Shown here piece after piece: positions 13,811-20,177 of a stretch of DNA of 25,317 nucleotides. This stretch comes from a virus. The notes under the pieces are model-generated. The model ran no database searches. It saw nothing but the letters and a program-made list of their open reading frames with translations, and was not told the DNA's origin. The translations under genes and the position numbers were made by a program. The first letter of the stretch is position 1. Each line of letters begins with the position of its first letter. The stretch spans positions 1-25,317 of the IMG/VR virus record IMGVR_UViG_3300005529_000093. One strand, written 5' to 3'.

Positions 13811-15067
13811 TCACTCCGTGTGGGCGTCATCGCCCTGCGAGGGGTCTGCGGGCCCGGGCGCGATCGCCGGGTTGGTGGGCGTCGGCAGCTGGCTCGCGGT
13901 GCCGCCGAGCGGGTTGAGATCGCAGCGATCGCGCACCTCGTCCTGCGTCATCCAGGCGGGCGAGCCGCCGGCGCCGAGCGCCTTCGAGAAATATTCCGAC
14001 TGCGCCTTGCTGTCGCCGCGCATGAGCTCGTGATACGAGATGCGCGTGATGAGATCCGGCTCGCCGGCGAGCAGATCGCGTTTCGTCGTCTGTTCGAGAC
14101 GCCGCCCCCACGGCATCAGCGAATGCACCACGTGGGCGATGAAGAAGGCCTCGGCCGAGGCGAACGTCGGGGCCTTGTCCGCGTGGCCGATCATCTGCGG
14201 GAACACGCGCAGCATCCGGCAGATTTCCTCGACCTGGAATTTTCGGGTCTCGAGGAACTGGGCGTCGACCCCGGTCATGCCCTCGCGCGGCGTGAATTTC
14301 TGTCCGGCGTCGAGCACGATGGTCTTGAACGCGTTGCGCACGCCGGACCAATGCTTGACGATCGCCTCGCGCAGCCGCTCCTTTGCCGGCTCGTCGAGTT
14401 TGCCCGCGACCTCGATCACCCCGCCGGTCTGCGCAGCGTTGGCGTGGAGCATGGCATGGGTTTCTTCCGCGGCGATCGAAAGCCCGATCGCCTCGCGGGC
14501 GAGCCGCATCACGTCCATGCCCATGACGCCGCGCCAAGTCGGGCCGCGCAGATGCAGGATGTCGGTGCGCGGCAGCGTCTTAATCGTGCCGTCGAGATCG
14601 GTCACGTCGTAGACGATCGCGCCGTCGGTTCGCTGGCGCGCCACGCAGCGCCCCGGGATCAGCGGAATGAGCTCGACGATCTCCTTCTTGCCGGGCGGTC
14701 CGACGCGATTGATGTAGTCGTAGGCGTTGCCGGTCAGCGCCGCGTGATAGAGCTTCATCTCGCGCCACTCGAACGAAGTCAGCCAGTCCGCCGGCGCGTG
14801 CTCGATCAGTCGATCCACCGGATGATCGCGCAGCGGGAGCTTCGAGGCGCCGGCGATCTGATAGACCCCGAATGGCAGCATCGCAATGCCCTCGGCGAGC
14901 ACGCGCAGGCAGGCGAACACAGTCGAATTGGCGAGCGCAGTCTCGATCGTGACCGACACGCCGGACCGCGCCATCGGCTGGCCCAGCAGCGCCTGCCAGG
15001 TCAGCGCCGAGATGTCGGCGGCCTTGTATTCGAGCCCGGTGCGGAGCGCGCCGAACAGCGAGCGCAT
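13811..15067 (-). CDS. Portal protein, HK97 family
   Basis: 418-aa portal protein forming the dodecameric DNA entry channel. The N-terminus has TALANSTVFACLRVLAEGIA followed by MLPFGVYQ, the standard start of Phage_portal members. ADWLTSFEWREMKLYHAALT and GNAYDYINRV come next, then ELIPLIPGRCVARQR. A late region contains LDAGQKFTPREGMTGVDAQF and FQVEEICRMLRVFPQMIGHA, which matches the conserved ...r.f.v.eIa..fgVPp.llG motif. The C-terminus is Pro/Gly-rich. ATG 15067 shares its A with the TGA of the upstream membrane peptide (TGATG). Position after terL is as expected. Confidence 0.9.
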   Translation of the reverse strand: MRSLFGALRTGLEYKAADISALTWQALLGQPMARSGVSVTIETALANSTVFACLRVLAEGIAMLPFGVYQIAGASKLPLRDHPVDRLIEHAPADWLTSFEWREMKLYHAALTGNAYDYINRVGPPGKKEIVELIPLIPGRCVARQRTDGAIVYDVTDLDGTIKTLPRTDILHLRGPTWRGVMGMDVMRLAREAIGLSIAAEETHAMLHANAAQTGGVIEVAGKLDEPAKERLREAIVKHWSGVRNAFKTIVLDAGQKFTPREGMTGVDAQFLETRKFQVEEICRMLRVFPQMIGHADKAPTFASAEAFFIAHVVHSLMPWGRRLEQTTKRDLLAGEPDLITRISYHELMRGDSKAQSEYFSKALGAGGSPAWMTQDEVRDRCDLNPLGGTASQLPTPTNPAIAPGPADPSQGDDAHTE

Positions 15068-15264
15068 CAGCGCCTCGACAGCAGCCAGGCCGCGACGATC
15101 AGCATCACGCCTGCGACGATGAATCCGGCCGGCTCATAGATGCTCCAGCAGCCGTAGGCAATCGAGCCCGCGCCGAGGATGCCGGCAAGATCGACGATCA
15201 GACTGGGGAGAGTGGCGGCCGTCGCGGCGAGGCCTCTTGCGAGATTTGAGCGCAGCGACGCCAT
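15067..15264 (-). CDS. 65-aa two-helix membrane protein between terL and portal
   Basis: 65-aa hydrophobic protein. It starts MASLRSNLARGLAATAATLP, has a first membrane helix SLIVDLAGILGAGSIAYGCW, a short SIYEPAG turn, and a second helix FIVAGVMLIVAAWLL ending in SRR. Two membrane spans with a basic end are predicted by eye. Small membrane proteins occur at this place in several Rhizobiales phages, but no function is assigned. ATG 15264 has a modest ribosome site (GGGGACGGA). A much longer in-frame version from 15873 lies wholly inside terL and is rejected. The TGATG overlap with portal suggests coupling. Confidence 0.65.
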   Translation of the reverse strand: MASLRSNLARGLAATAATLPSLIVDLAGILGAGSIAYGCWSIYEPAGFIVAGVMLIVAAWLLSRR

Positions 15265-15284
15265 GATGGTCCGTCCCCATTGTT

Positions 15285-16883
15285 TCAGCCGATCACCAGC
15301 AATTCGCCGCTTTCGAGATACGATCCGGACTCTTCCGGCTTCGCTGCATTGGCAATGCCGAGCGCCTCGATCGCGCCGACGACGAGATCGATCTTCTCGG
15401 CGGCGCGTTCCTTGTCCGGCTTGATGTTGCCGGCGGGATCCTTGCGCACGGCGGCATTGCCGCACATCCACTTGAACACCGGATGATTGCCGTGCTCGAG
15501 CTCCCCGGCGAGGAACAGCCGCTCGAATTCCTTGGTCGGCGCCGCCATCGACGCGTAGCCCTGACCGAACAGCGCCACCGGGATGCCGTGCTTGCCGAGA
15601 TTGACGGCGACCTGAGTCGCGTTCCAGCGATCGATGGCGATGCCGGGCTCGCCCTCGACCACGACGCGGAACATCTCGGCGTCCTCCATCACCGATTTCT
15701 CGACGAAATCGTAGTCGGTGACGTTGCCGGGCGTCGTCACGAGCGCGCCCTGACGGATCCATTGTCTGTAGGGCGAGCGCGGCGCGTCGCGCTCCTCGAC
15801 CGTGTCCTCGGGCACCCAGGCGCGCGGGATGAACACCCAACGCTCGCCGGGCTTTTCCGGCGGGAACAGCCACACGTTACCCGTGATGTCGCTGACCGAG
15901 CCGAGATCGATGCCGCCGTAGGCGCGTCGTCCCTTCATCCGCTCGGGCAGTTTCTTCCACAGGTCCGGGTCCTTGGGATCCTCGGTGTTCGCTCCCCAGC
16001 GCAGCATCGGCAGCCAGCGCTTCTGCTGCTCGACCCACAGCCCGAGATGATAGCGCTTGAAATCGTTCTCGAGCCGCGGGTTGCGTTGCGCGTTTCGGCA
16101 CGCCGCCTCGAGGAAGTCGGCCTTGGGCGAGACGCCGAAATTCGGGTTCGCCTTCTTCCAGGTCTCGGGCGAGGTCCAGTCGTCTTCCGCGTCGGCGCCG
16201 TAGATGAAGCAATAGCATTCGGGGTCGAGATCGGGGTTCTCCAGGATCGCGAGCGCGTCCTGATAGAGCTCGTGCGCATAGGTCTTGAGCTTGCCGGCGG
16301 TCGAGATGATGGCGTCGAGCGGTTGCCGCCGCGACGCCATGCCGTCGACCAGGAAGCGATGCAGGTCGGGCGAGGTCCATTCGTGCGCCTCGTCGCCGAG
16401 CGAGCCGTGAACGTTGAAACCGTGTTTGCCTTTGGCGTCGCCGGAGAGCGCCTTGAAATTCGACATCAGCGCCGGGCAGAACAGCGCCGTCGCCGTCGTC
16501 TCATAATGCTCGGAGAGCGCCGCCGACATCGAGACCATGTCGCGGGCCTTGCCCCACAGGATGCCGGCCTGGCTCTTGTCGGTCGCGTAGGCGTAGACCT
16601 CGGCGCCGGGCTCGCCGTCCGCGATCGTGAGCGCATGGCCGATGCCGGCGAACCACTCCGTTTTCCCGTTCTTCTTCGGCACGAAGCCGCGAACGCGGCG
16701 GTAGCGCCGGGTGCCGTCGCTCCGTCGCCGCCAGCCGAAGATGTTGCGGGTGTGCGGTATCTGCCACTCAGCGAGATGGAAAGTCTTGCCCGCCCACTCG
16801 CCGGTGACGTTGGTCAGATAGCGCGGAAAGAACTCGACCGCGGCATCGGCCAGCGCCGCGTCGAAATAGAACGGGCCCGACAC
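15285..16883 (-). CDS. terL: Terminase large subunit
   Basis: 532-aa packaging ATPase-nuclease. Walker A is VPKKNGKTE at residues 68-76 and Walker B with catalytic Glu is SLGDEAHEW (D164, E165). The C-terminal nuclease has acidic residues at GGIDLGS (D326), AIDRW (D418) and EKIDLVVGA (D499), as expected for the RNase H-like fold. It forms the motor at the portal and cuts concatemeric DNA. The start is GTG 16883 (reads VSGPFYFD), 6 nt after the terS stop. Length is normal. The organisation terS-terL-portal-protease-capsid is of HK97 type. Confidence 0.93.
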   Translation of the reverse strand: MSGPFYFDAALADAAVEFFPRYLTNVTGEWAGKTFHLAEWQIPHTRNIFGWRRRSDGTRRYRRVRGFVPKKNGKTEWFAGIGHALTIADGEPGAEVYAYATDKSQAGILWGKARDMVSMSAALSEHYETTATALFCPALMSNFKALSGDAKGKHGFNVHGSLGDEAHEWTSPDLHRFLVDGMASRRQPLDAIISTAGKLKTYAHELYQDALAILENPDLDPECYCFIYGADAEDDWTSPETWKKANPNFGVSPKADFLEAACRNAQRNPRLENDFKRYHLGLWVEQQKRWLPMLRWGANTEDPKDPDLWKKLPERMKGRRAYGGIDLGSVSDITGNVWLFPPEKPGERWVFIPRAWVPEDTVEERDAPRSPYRQWIRQGALVTTPGNVTDYDFVEKSVMEDAEMFRVVVEGEPGIAIDRWNATQVAVNLGKHGIPVALFGQGYASMAAPTKEFERLFLAGELEHGNHPVFKWMCGNAAVRKDPAGNIKPDKERAAEKIDLVVGAIEALGIANAAKPEESGSYLESGELLVIG

Positions 16884-16889
16884 GTCACG

Positions 16890-17486
16890 TCAGTTCGGCT
16901 TGCCGCCCGACGAGCTCGCCACGTGCGCCAGAAACCCGACCGGAGACTGCGGCAGCGGATCTTCGGGCTGTTCGGGCAGCGCCTCGCCCGATCGCCCGTC
17001 GGGCTCCTCGAGCGTGTCGTCGAACAGATCGAGCGGGCGAGGCATCGCGGCGAGGCCGCGGATGAGATTCTGGCGCGCCAGCGGGTTCAGCCCGAGCCGA
17101 TCCTCGAGCGATTGCAACACGCGTTCGAGGTCGAGCATGTCCTTGAAGATCGGATGCCGACGCAGCAGCTTGCCGTGCTTGGATTCCGACACCCACCAGG
17201 TCTGCTTGCCGTCGAGCGCGAGCTTGTCGTCGACCCAGCGCGTCAGATAGCTCGCATAGCGTGCGATCTCGTTGATGTCGGTCAGGCGCGCCAGGCGCCG
17301 CGGCCCGAGCTCCTCGGTCACGCGGCGATAGAGATCGCGCTCGCGCGGCTGGGTGAGATAATCCGGCACCGGAAACGACAACGTGCCGCCGGACATTGCA
17401 GGCGCGTCCCGATCATGCAGCGGCCGGCGGCCCGGGTTGCCCCGCGCGCGCTTCAATTCGTCCGGCTGCGCTTTTCGACCACGCAT
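16890..17486 (-). CDS. terS: Terminase small subunit, P27 family
   Basis: 198-aa DNA-recognition subunit of the terminase. The start MRGRKAQPDELKRARGNPGR is the family hallmark (MRGRKP.P...k...GNPGkRp). Helical parts follow: LTQPRERDLYRRVTEELGPR, ARLTDINEIARYASYLTRWV, HPIFKDMLDLERVLQSLEDR and LGLNPLARQNLIRGL, all typical of P27. The acidic Pro-rich C-terminus (DDTLEEPDGRSG...) probably contacts terL. I chose ATG 17486 on homology. An in-frame start at 17573 would add 29 residues unlike the family. It is the first gene of the late operon. No strong promoter was recognised upstream. Confidence 0.88.
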   Translation of the reverse strand: MRGRKAQPDELKRARGNPGRRPLHDRDAPAMSGGTLSFPVPDYLTQPRERDLYRRVTEELGPRRLARLTDINEIARYASYLTRWVDDKLALDGKQTWWVSESKHGKLLRRHPIFKDMLDLERVLQSLEDRLGLNPLARQNLIRGLAAMPRPLDLFDDTLEEPDGRSGEALPEQPEDPLPQSPVGFLAHVASSSGGKPN

Positions 17487-17642
17487 TGCATTGTTCCATT
17501 GGGACTCGCATCGCTTGCGAAGCGGGCGAATCGTGAGTTGCATCCTACAGTCTATCCTGCGCGCAAGTCGCAACCGCGCGGAAACGACGGAAAAGCAGCG
17601 AATTACGCAATGTTTTCAATTACTTCCGACGCGGGATAGTCC

Positions 17643-17670
17643 TTGGCTTCGCTGCGGGAATCCATACAAT
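17643..17670 (+). promoter_or_regulatory. Possible sigma70-type promoter
   Basis: TTGGCT (17643-17648), 16-bp spacer, TACAAT (17665-17670): the -10 is one base from consensus and the -35 matches four of six. It points to the rightward operon but would leave a leader of about 380 nt. It is weak evidence and the only promoter-like pair I could pick out in this region. Confidence 0.25.
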
Positions 17671-17928
17671 GATCGTCAGCGAAGGGACCGCTCGACGTGC
17701 GACGCGCGCAACCCCGCAGAAAAACCATCGCCCCAAAGGGGCGGGCTGTCTGACAAAGCGAATTGCCCCTGTGCTCGACGCGCAGCCACTCGCGGGACCG
17801 ACTGTCTGACCCGCCGCGCTCCGCCATCGTGAGATGCCCGAGTCGTGAACCGCGCCGAGCACATCTAAGCGCAATTCTTCATCTCTGGATCTGACGCTAC
17901 CAACCTCGCAAAAGTCTCCCCGCGCCAT

Positions 17929-17949
17929 TTTGTTTGACGTTCAAACAAA
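17929..17949. promoter_or_regulatory. Operator-like perfect dyad
   Basis: TTTGTTTGA-CGT-TCAAACAAA: perfect 9-bp arms around a 3-bp centre, AT-rich in a GC-rich setting, in the divergent region about 107 bp before the first rightward start. This is the form of a dimeric repressor site (HTH type). The cognate protein is not visible; the small possible winged-helix protein at 18056 is one candidate. Confidence 0.5.
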
Positions 17950-17983
17950 CCGCGCGGCCGCGAGGGTCAGGATCTCAGCCTTG

Positions 17984-18020
17984 CGCCGCATCGTGACGGT
18001 CACACGTAAACGATGCGGCG
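17984..18020 (+). promoter_or_regulatory. Leader stem-loop of the rightward operon (11-bp arms)
   Basis: CGCCGCATCGT (17984-17994) pairs perfectly with ACGATGCGGCG (18010-18020) around a 15-nt loop. It lies just upstream of a second small hairpin and the ribosome site of the first rightward gene, matching in layout the two-stem elements found in later gaps. Confidence 0.5.
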
Positions 18021-18024
18021 ACGG

Positions 18025-18055
18025 GGTGCGACCCGCACCGACAAGGGGACCCAAC
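18025..18055 (+). promoter_or_regulatory. Small hairpin plus ribosome site, diverged element variant
   Basis: GGTGCG-acc-CGCACC (18025-18039) is followed by gACAAGGGGACCCAAC and ATG 18056. The same design, a GGTGC/GCACC stem directly followed by ACAAGGAGACC, recurs in front of five downstream genes with a different loop and one-base changes. It is probably the operon-leading version of that element. Confidence 0.55.
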
Positions 18056-18271
18056 ATGACACGGGAACAGAAACTCGCCGCGATCCGCGCCATTCTCGAC
18101 GCGATCGTCGAGGGCGTGAAAGCCGGCGGCTCGATGGGCACGCCGGGCGGCGTGCTCTACGCCGCGCTGCTCGACAAGATAAATCTCAGCCAGTTCGAGG
18201 CGATCATGGCCGCGCTCGTGCAGAGCGGCCGACTGCGCCGACAGGGCGAACGCTATTTCGCCGCCAACTGA
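18056..18271 (+). CDS. Small protein, possible winged-helix fold
   Basis: 71-aa protein: MTREQKLAAIRAILDAIVEG, then VKAGGSMGTPGGVLYAALLD, KINLSQFEAIMAALVQSGRL and RRQGERYFAAN. Three helices followed by a GRL..QGERYF hairpin look like a minimal winged-helix domain, with the last hairpin as the wing. Function as a DNA-binding protein is an inference from this pattern only. ATG 18056 is chosen for the ACAAGGGGACC ribosome site. A longer in-frame version from 17930 would read through the leader stems. It is the first gene of the rightward operon and could regulate it. Confidence 0.6.
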   Translation: MTREQKLAAIRAILDAIVEGVKAGGSMGTPGGVLYAALLDKINLSQFEAIMAALVQSGRLRRQGERYFAAN

Positions 18272-18282
18272 GGGAGACAACG

Positions 18283-18540
18283 ATGGCAAACGTTCGCGTC
18301 ACCGATCGCGCGCTCTGCATCGTCAAGGCGCGCCACAAGGCAACCGACAATCGCGGCTTCATCTATTGCGACAGCAACGTCGGACGACGCGGCGAGATTC
18401 GCTGGTATCGCGTGCTGATGGTCGGGCGCAAACGCCTCGCCCACAGCACGATGAACCGGCAAGTCGCCGAGACTTGGATCGCCGACATGGCCGGCCCGTC
18501 GGACGAATTCGAGGTCGAGCACATTCATCCCGGCATCTGA
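18283..18540 (+). CDS. Small hypothetical protein
   Basis: 85-aa protein not recognised: MANVRVTDRALCIVKARHKA, then GFIYCDSNVGRRGEIRWYRV, LMVGRKRLAHSTMNRQVAET and WIADMAGPSDEFEVEHIHPGI. It is mixed beta/alpha with a basic centre. GGGAGA about 6 nt upstream of ATG 18283 serves as ribosome site. It is 11 nt after the previous gene, the only junction in the first part of this operon without a hairpin element. Its stop is followed 2 nt later by the first full repeat element. Confidence 0.55.
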   Translation: MANVRVTDRALCIVKARHKATDNRGFIYCDSNVGRRGEIRWYRVLMVGRKRLAHSTMNRQVAETWIADMAGPSDEFEVEHIHPGI

Positions 18541-18542
18541 TC

Positions 18543-18609
18543 GAGCGCAGCACAGAGGGGCGGCGAGTTGCCGCCCTTCGATGGTGCGCTTGGCACCAAC
18601 AAGGAGACC
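18543..18609 (+). repeat. Inter-gene two-state RNA element, copy 1
   Basis: Box 1 GAGCGCAGCACAGAG starts 2 nt after the upstream stop. The hairpin GGGCGGC-gagtt-GCCGCCC follows, then box 2 TTCGATGGTGCGCTT. Box 2 overlaps the small stem GGTGC-gcttg-GCACC, and aACAAGGAGACC leads into ATG 18613. Boxes 1 and 2 can pair at 12 of 15 positions, including 2 G-U. Confidence 0.85.
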
Positions 18610-18612
18610 AGC

Positions 18613-18846
18613 ATGAAATACCGAATCGCACAGTGCGTGGACGGTCAAATCGTCACGACCGAGCCGGCCGATATTTTCGCCTGGGCGGAAGTGGCCGGGT
18701 TCCAGATCGTGAAACTTAGCAACAACCCGCGCCAACGCGCCGAGCTGCAGGGTCAGCCGATATTCGTCTCGCTCTGCGGGCCGATGTGGGACGGCGATGC
18801 AGTGCGTTACGAGGATCAGCGCAGTAACGACATTCTAAGCACATAA
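18613..18846 (+). CDS. Small hypothetical protein
   Basis: 77-aa protein not recognised: MKYRIAQCVDGQIVTTEPAD, IFAWAEVAGFQIVKLSNNPR, then QPIFVSLCGPMWDGDAVRYE and DQRSNDILST. The GPMWDGDAVRYEDQ ending resembles small accessory proteins seen on alphaproteobacterial plasmids, from memory and unverified. ATG 18613 is set by AAGGAGACC about 6 nt upstream, in copy 1 of the element. TAA is followed 2 nt later by copy 2. Confidence 0.6.
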   Translation: MKYRIAQCVDGQIVTTEPADIFAWAEVAGFQIVKLSNNPRQRAELQGQPIFVSLCGPMWDGDAVRYEDQRSNDILST

Positions 18847-18848
18847 AG

Positions 18849-18921
18849 GAGCGCAGCACAGAGCCGATCGCGCCAGAAACACGGTCGGTTCGATGGTGCG
18901 CTTGTGCACCACAAGGAGACC
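18849..18921 (+). repeat. Inter-gene two-state RNA element, copy 2
   Basis: Box 1 GAGCGCAGCACAGAG starts 2 nt after TAA. The hairpin CCGATCG/CGGTCGG (7 bp, one U-G pair, 11-nt loop) is unrelated in sequence to copy 1 but again pairs. Box 2 TTCGATGGTGCGCTT, small stem GGTGC-gcttgt-GCACC and ACAAGGAGACC follow, leading to ATG 18926. Confidence 0.85.
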
Positions 18922-18925
18922 AGCC

Positions 18926-19333
18926 ATGAACGACTATGAAGCAAAGCAGGAACGACGGCGCGAACGTCTGCGGGCCCGCGCCGAGCGCCTGCATGCCGAG
19001 GGCGTCGCCCGCGTCAAGCGCGGCGACGATGCCCTGCATCTCATCCCGCTCGGGCAACCGATCCTGATCGGGCATCACTCAGAAAAATCGGATCGCGCGT
19101 ATCGCAATCGCGCCCTCAACAACATCGGCAAGGGCTACGAGTTGCAGACCGAGGCGCGCCAAGTCGCCGCACGCGCCGAAGCGGTCGGCACCGGCGGCAT
19201 TTCTTCCGACGATCCCGAGGCGGGCGCAATCATGATCGCCCGGCTCGTCGCCATCGCCATCTTCACCGCCGAGCTCGTGGTGATCTTCGGGATCGTCGAG
19301 CATCAGTTCGTGGGCGTGCTGATGTACCCCTGA
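18926..19333 (+). CDS. DUF3560-like protein with C-terminal membrane helix
   Basis: 135-aa protein. Residues 1-100 match the style of DUF3560: MNDYEAKQERRRERLRARAE, GQPILIGHHSEKSDRAYRNR, a helical KGYELQTEARQVAARAEAVG, then GGISSDDPEA. DUF3560 proteins are common on conjugative plasmids and some phages and have no settled function. The charged coil that usually follows SSDDPEA is replaced here by a hydrophobic segment (about 103-123, LVAIAIFTAELVVIFGIV), probably a membrane span, then EHQFVGVLMYP. So the protein may be membrane-anchored. ATG 18926 is chosen for the element's ribosome site. A strong pair of GC hairpins follows the stop. Confidence 0.7.
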   Translation: MNDYEAKQERRRERLRARAERLHAEGVARVKRGDDALHLIPLGQPILIGHHSEKSDRAYRNRALNNIGKGYELQTEARQVAARAEAVGTGGISSDDPEAGAIMIARLVAIAIFTAELVVIFGIVEHQFVGVLMYP

Positions 19334-19339
19334 AACGCA

Positions 19340-19406
19340 GGCCCCGCCGAAGCGCTCGCGCGCCACGCGGGGCCCCGGGGAACCCCGCCGCGCTGCCGCG
19401 GCGGGG
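19340..19406 (+). promoter_or_regulatory. Tandem GC hairpins after DUF3560-like gene
   Basis: First hairpin: GGCCCCGC (19340-19347) with GCGGGGCC (19367-19374), loop 19 nt. Second: CCCCGCCGCG-ctgc-CGCGGCGGGG (19383-19406), 10-bp perfect arms. No T-run follows. The pair stands where the other gaps carry the repeat element and is again followed by GACAAGGAGACC, but the two conserved boxes are missing. Confidence 0.6.
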
Positions 19407-19443
19407 AAACCCCATCTGCCCGCGACAAGGAGACCAAGCCTTG

Positions 19444-19479
19444 ATGCGTTTTAGCACAGCGGACAGGCCCCAAATCTAG
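19444..19479 (+). CDS. Possible 11-codon minigene
   Basis: ATG 19444 follows GACAAGGAGACCAAGCCTTG, the same strong ribosome site used by neighbours, with about 11 nt spacing. It reads MRFSTADRPQI then TAG. A second copy of CAAGGAGACC then precedes the next real gene. It may be a leader peptide, a decayed gene start, or unused. Confidence is low. Confidence 0.25.
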   Translation: MRFSTADRPQI

Positions 19480-19506
19480 CATCGAATCAGCAAGGAGACC
19501 AGCCAC

Positions 19507-19698
19507 ATGGCCCGCAAACCCCAGGCCCCGAGCCTGATGGATCGGCTGCGCGAACGCATCGCCGCCGAGCCAAATCCGCCGCCGCCGCTCACGCAATCGA
19601 AGGGCTCGGCGGCGATCATCCGCAACCGCCGACGCCTCGGGCTTCCCGATCTGCCGACCGACGCCGAGCGCGCCGAATGGGCGAAGCGTCGCAAGTGA
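19507..19698 (+). CDS. Small basic hypothetical protein
   Basis: 63-aa protein rich in Arg, Pro and Ala: MARKPQAPSLMDRLRERIAA, EPNPPPPLTQSKGSAAIIRN, RRRLGLPDLPTDAERAEWAK and RRK. No domain is recognised and it is probably partly disordered. The basic composition would permit nucleic-acid binding. CAAGGAGACC about 8 nt upstream sets ATG 19507. The stop is followed 3 nt later by copy 3 of the repeat element. Confidence 0.6.
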   Translation: MARKPQAPSLMDRLRERIAAEPNPPPPLTQSKGSAAIIRNRRRLGLPDLPTDAERAEWAKRRK

Positions 19699-19701
19699 CA
19701 A

Positions 19702-19770
19702 GAGCGCAGCACAGAGCCGCCGCCCGCAAGCGGCGACTCGATGGTGCGCTACTGCACCAACAAGGAGACC
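19702..19770 (+). repeat. Inter-gene two-state RNA element, copy 3
   Basis: Box 1 GAGCGCAGCACAGAG starts 3 nt after TGA. The hairpin is CGCCGC-ccgcaa-GCGGCG. Box 2 reads CTCGATGGTGCGCTA, so the G-U at the inner end of the box helix becomes G-C, a paired change, while the outermost pair is lost. The small stem is GGTGC-gctact-GCACC. aACAAGGAGACC leads to ATG 19776. Confidence 0.85.
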
Positions 19771-19775
19771 CGACA

Positions 19776-20096
19776 ATGACTGATCGATCAGCGCAGATCG
19801 CCGCAATCAAACAATTGCGGGAATACGATCACGTGTTCATATCGCCCGAAGGCGTCGCGCATTTTACCGCGCCGTTCGGATTCAAGGGCACGATGGTTCG
19901 TTTGAAGGCGAACCCGAACGATCCCAAGGGACTGACGCTTGAGAACGGCGCGGAGGAAGCCGAAGGGGCGGATGCAGCTTCACTGGCCGCCGAGATTTGC
20001 CGCCATCTGGGCGTCGAATGTCCTGCGATGCTCGGACGCGGCTCTCAACTCCGTGTCTGTTGCGACGTCTTGCTCGAACATCTCGAAAAGAACTGA
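19776..20096 (+). CDS. Small hypothetical protein
   Basis: 106-aa protein not recognised: MTDRSAQIAAIKQLREYDHV, FISPEGVAHFTAPFGFKGTM, VRLKANPNDPKGLTLENGAE, then a helical second half (AASLAAEICRHLGVECPAML, RVCCDVLLEHLEKN). It has three cysteines in the C-terminal half but no clear metal motif. The first half could be a small beta barrel. The start is set by the ribosome site in copy 3. The stop is 2 nt before copy 4. Confidence 0.6.
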   Translation: MTDRSAQIAAIKQLREYDHVFISPEGVAHFTAPFGFKGTMVRLKANPNDPKGLTLENGAEEAEGADAASLAAEICRHLGVECPAMLGRGSQLRVCCDVLLEHLEKN

Positions 20097-20098
20097 TC

Positions 20099-20172
20099 GA
20101 GCGCAGCACAGAACGCCGTCCGCAAAAATTCGGGCGGCGTTCGATGGTGCGCTTGTGCACCGACAAGGAGAC
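20099..20172 (+). repeat. Inter-gene two-state RNA element, copy 4
   Basis: Box 1 reads GAGCGCAGCACAGAA, with the last base A instead of G. Its partner in box 2 (TTCGATGGTGCGCTT) is T, so G-U becomes A-U: a paired change. The hairpin is CGCCGTCCG/CGGGCGGCG with an 8-nt A-rich loop. The small stem is GGTGC-gcttgt-GCACC. gACAAGGAGACT leads to ATG 20178. Confidence 0.85.
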
Positions 20173-20177
20173 TGAAC

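Larger units (their letters stand above)
17487..18055. other. Divergent control region without a convincing gene
   Basis: 569 bases separate the leftward late operon from the rightward operon. Several short open frames exist on both strands but none has a ribosome site, a family look or credible composition. Visible structure: a palindrome CGCCCC-aaa-GGGGCG (17729-17743), two direct copies of CTGTCTGAC (17746-17754 and 17802-17810), the operator-like dyad at 17929-17949, and two stem-loops just ahead of the first rightward gene. Promoters for both operons should lie here. Confidence 0.6.

Noticed and set aside
10683-17639. Very long plus-strand open frames opposite the late operon (500-780 codons)
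   Set aside because: They are antisense shadows of capsid, protease, portal and terminase genes, rich in Arg/Ala/Asp with no domain; high-GC codon use leaves the opposite strand open.
17729-17743. CGCCCC-aaa-GGGGCG palindrome as a terminator
   Set aside because: The stem is only 6 bp and is not directly followed by a T-run on either strand; no gene ends nearby.
17603-17827. 74-codon minus-strand frame in the control region
   Set aside because: It has no ribosome site and unnatural composition, and overlaps palindromes and direct repeats; treated as noncoding.
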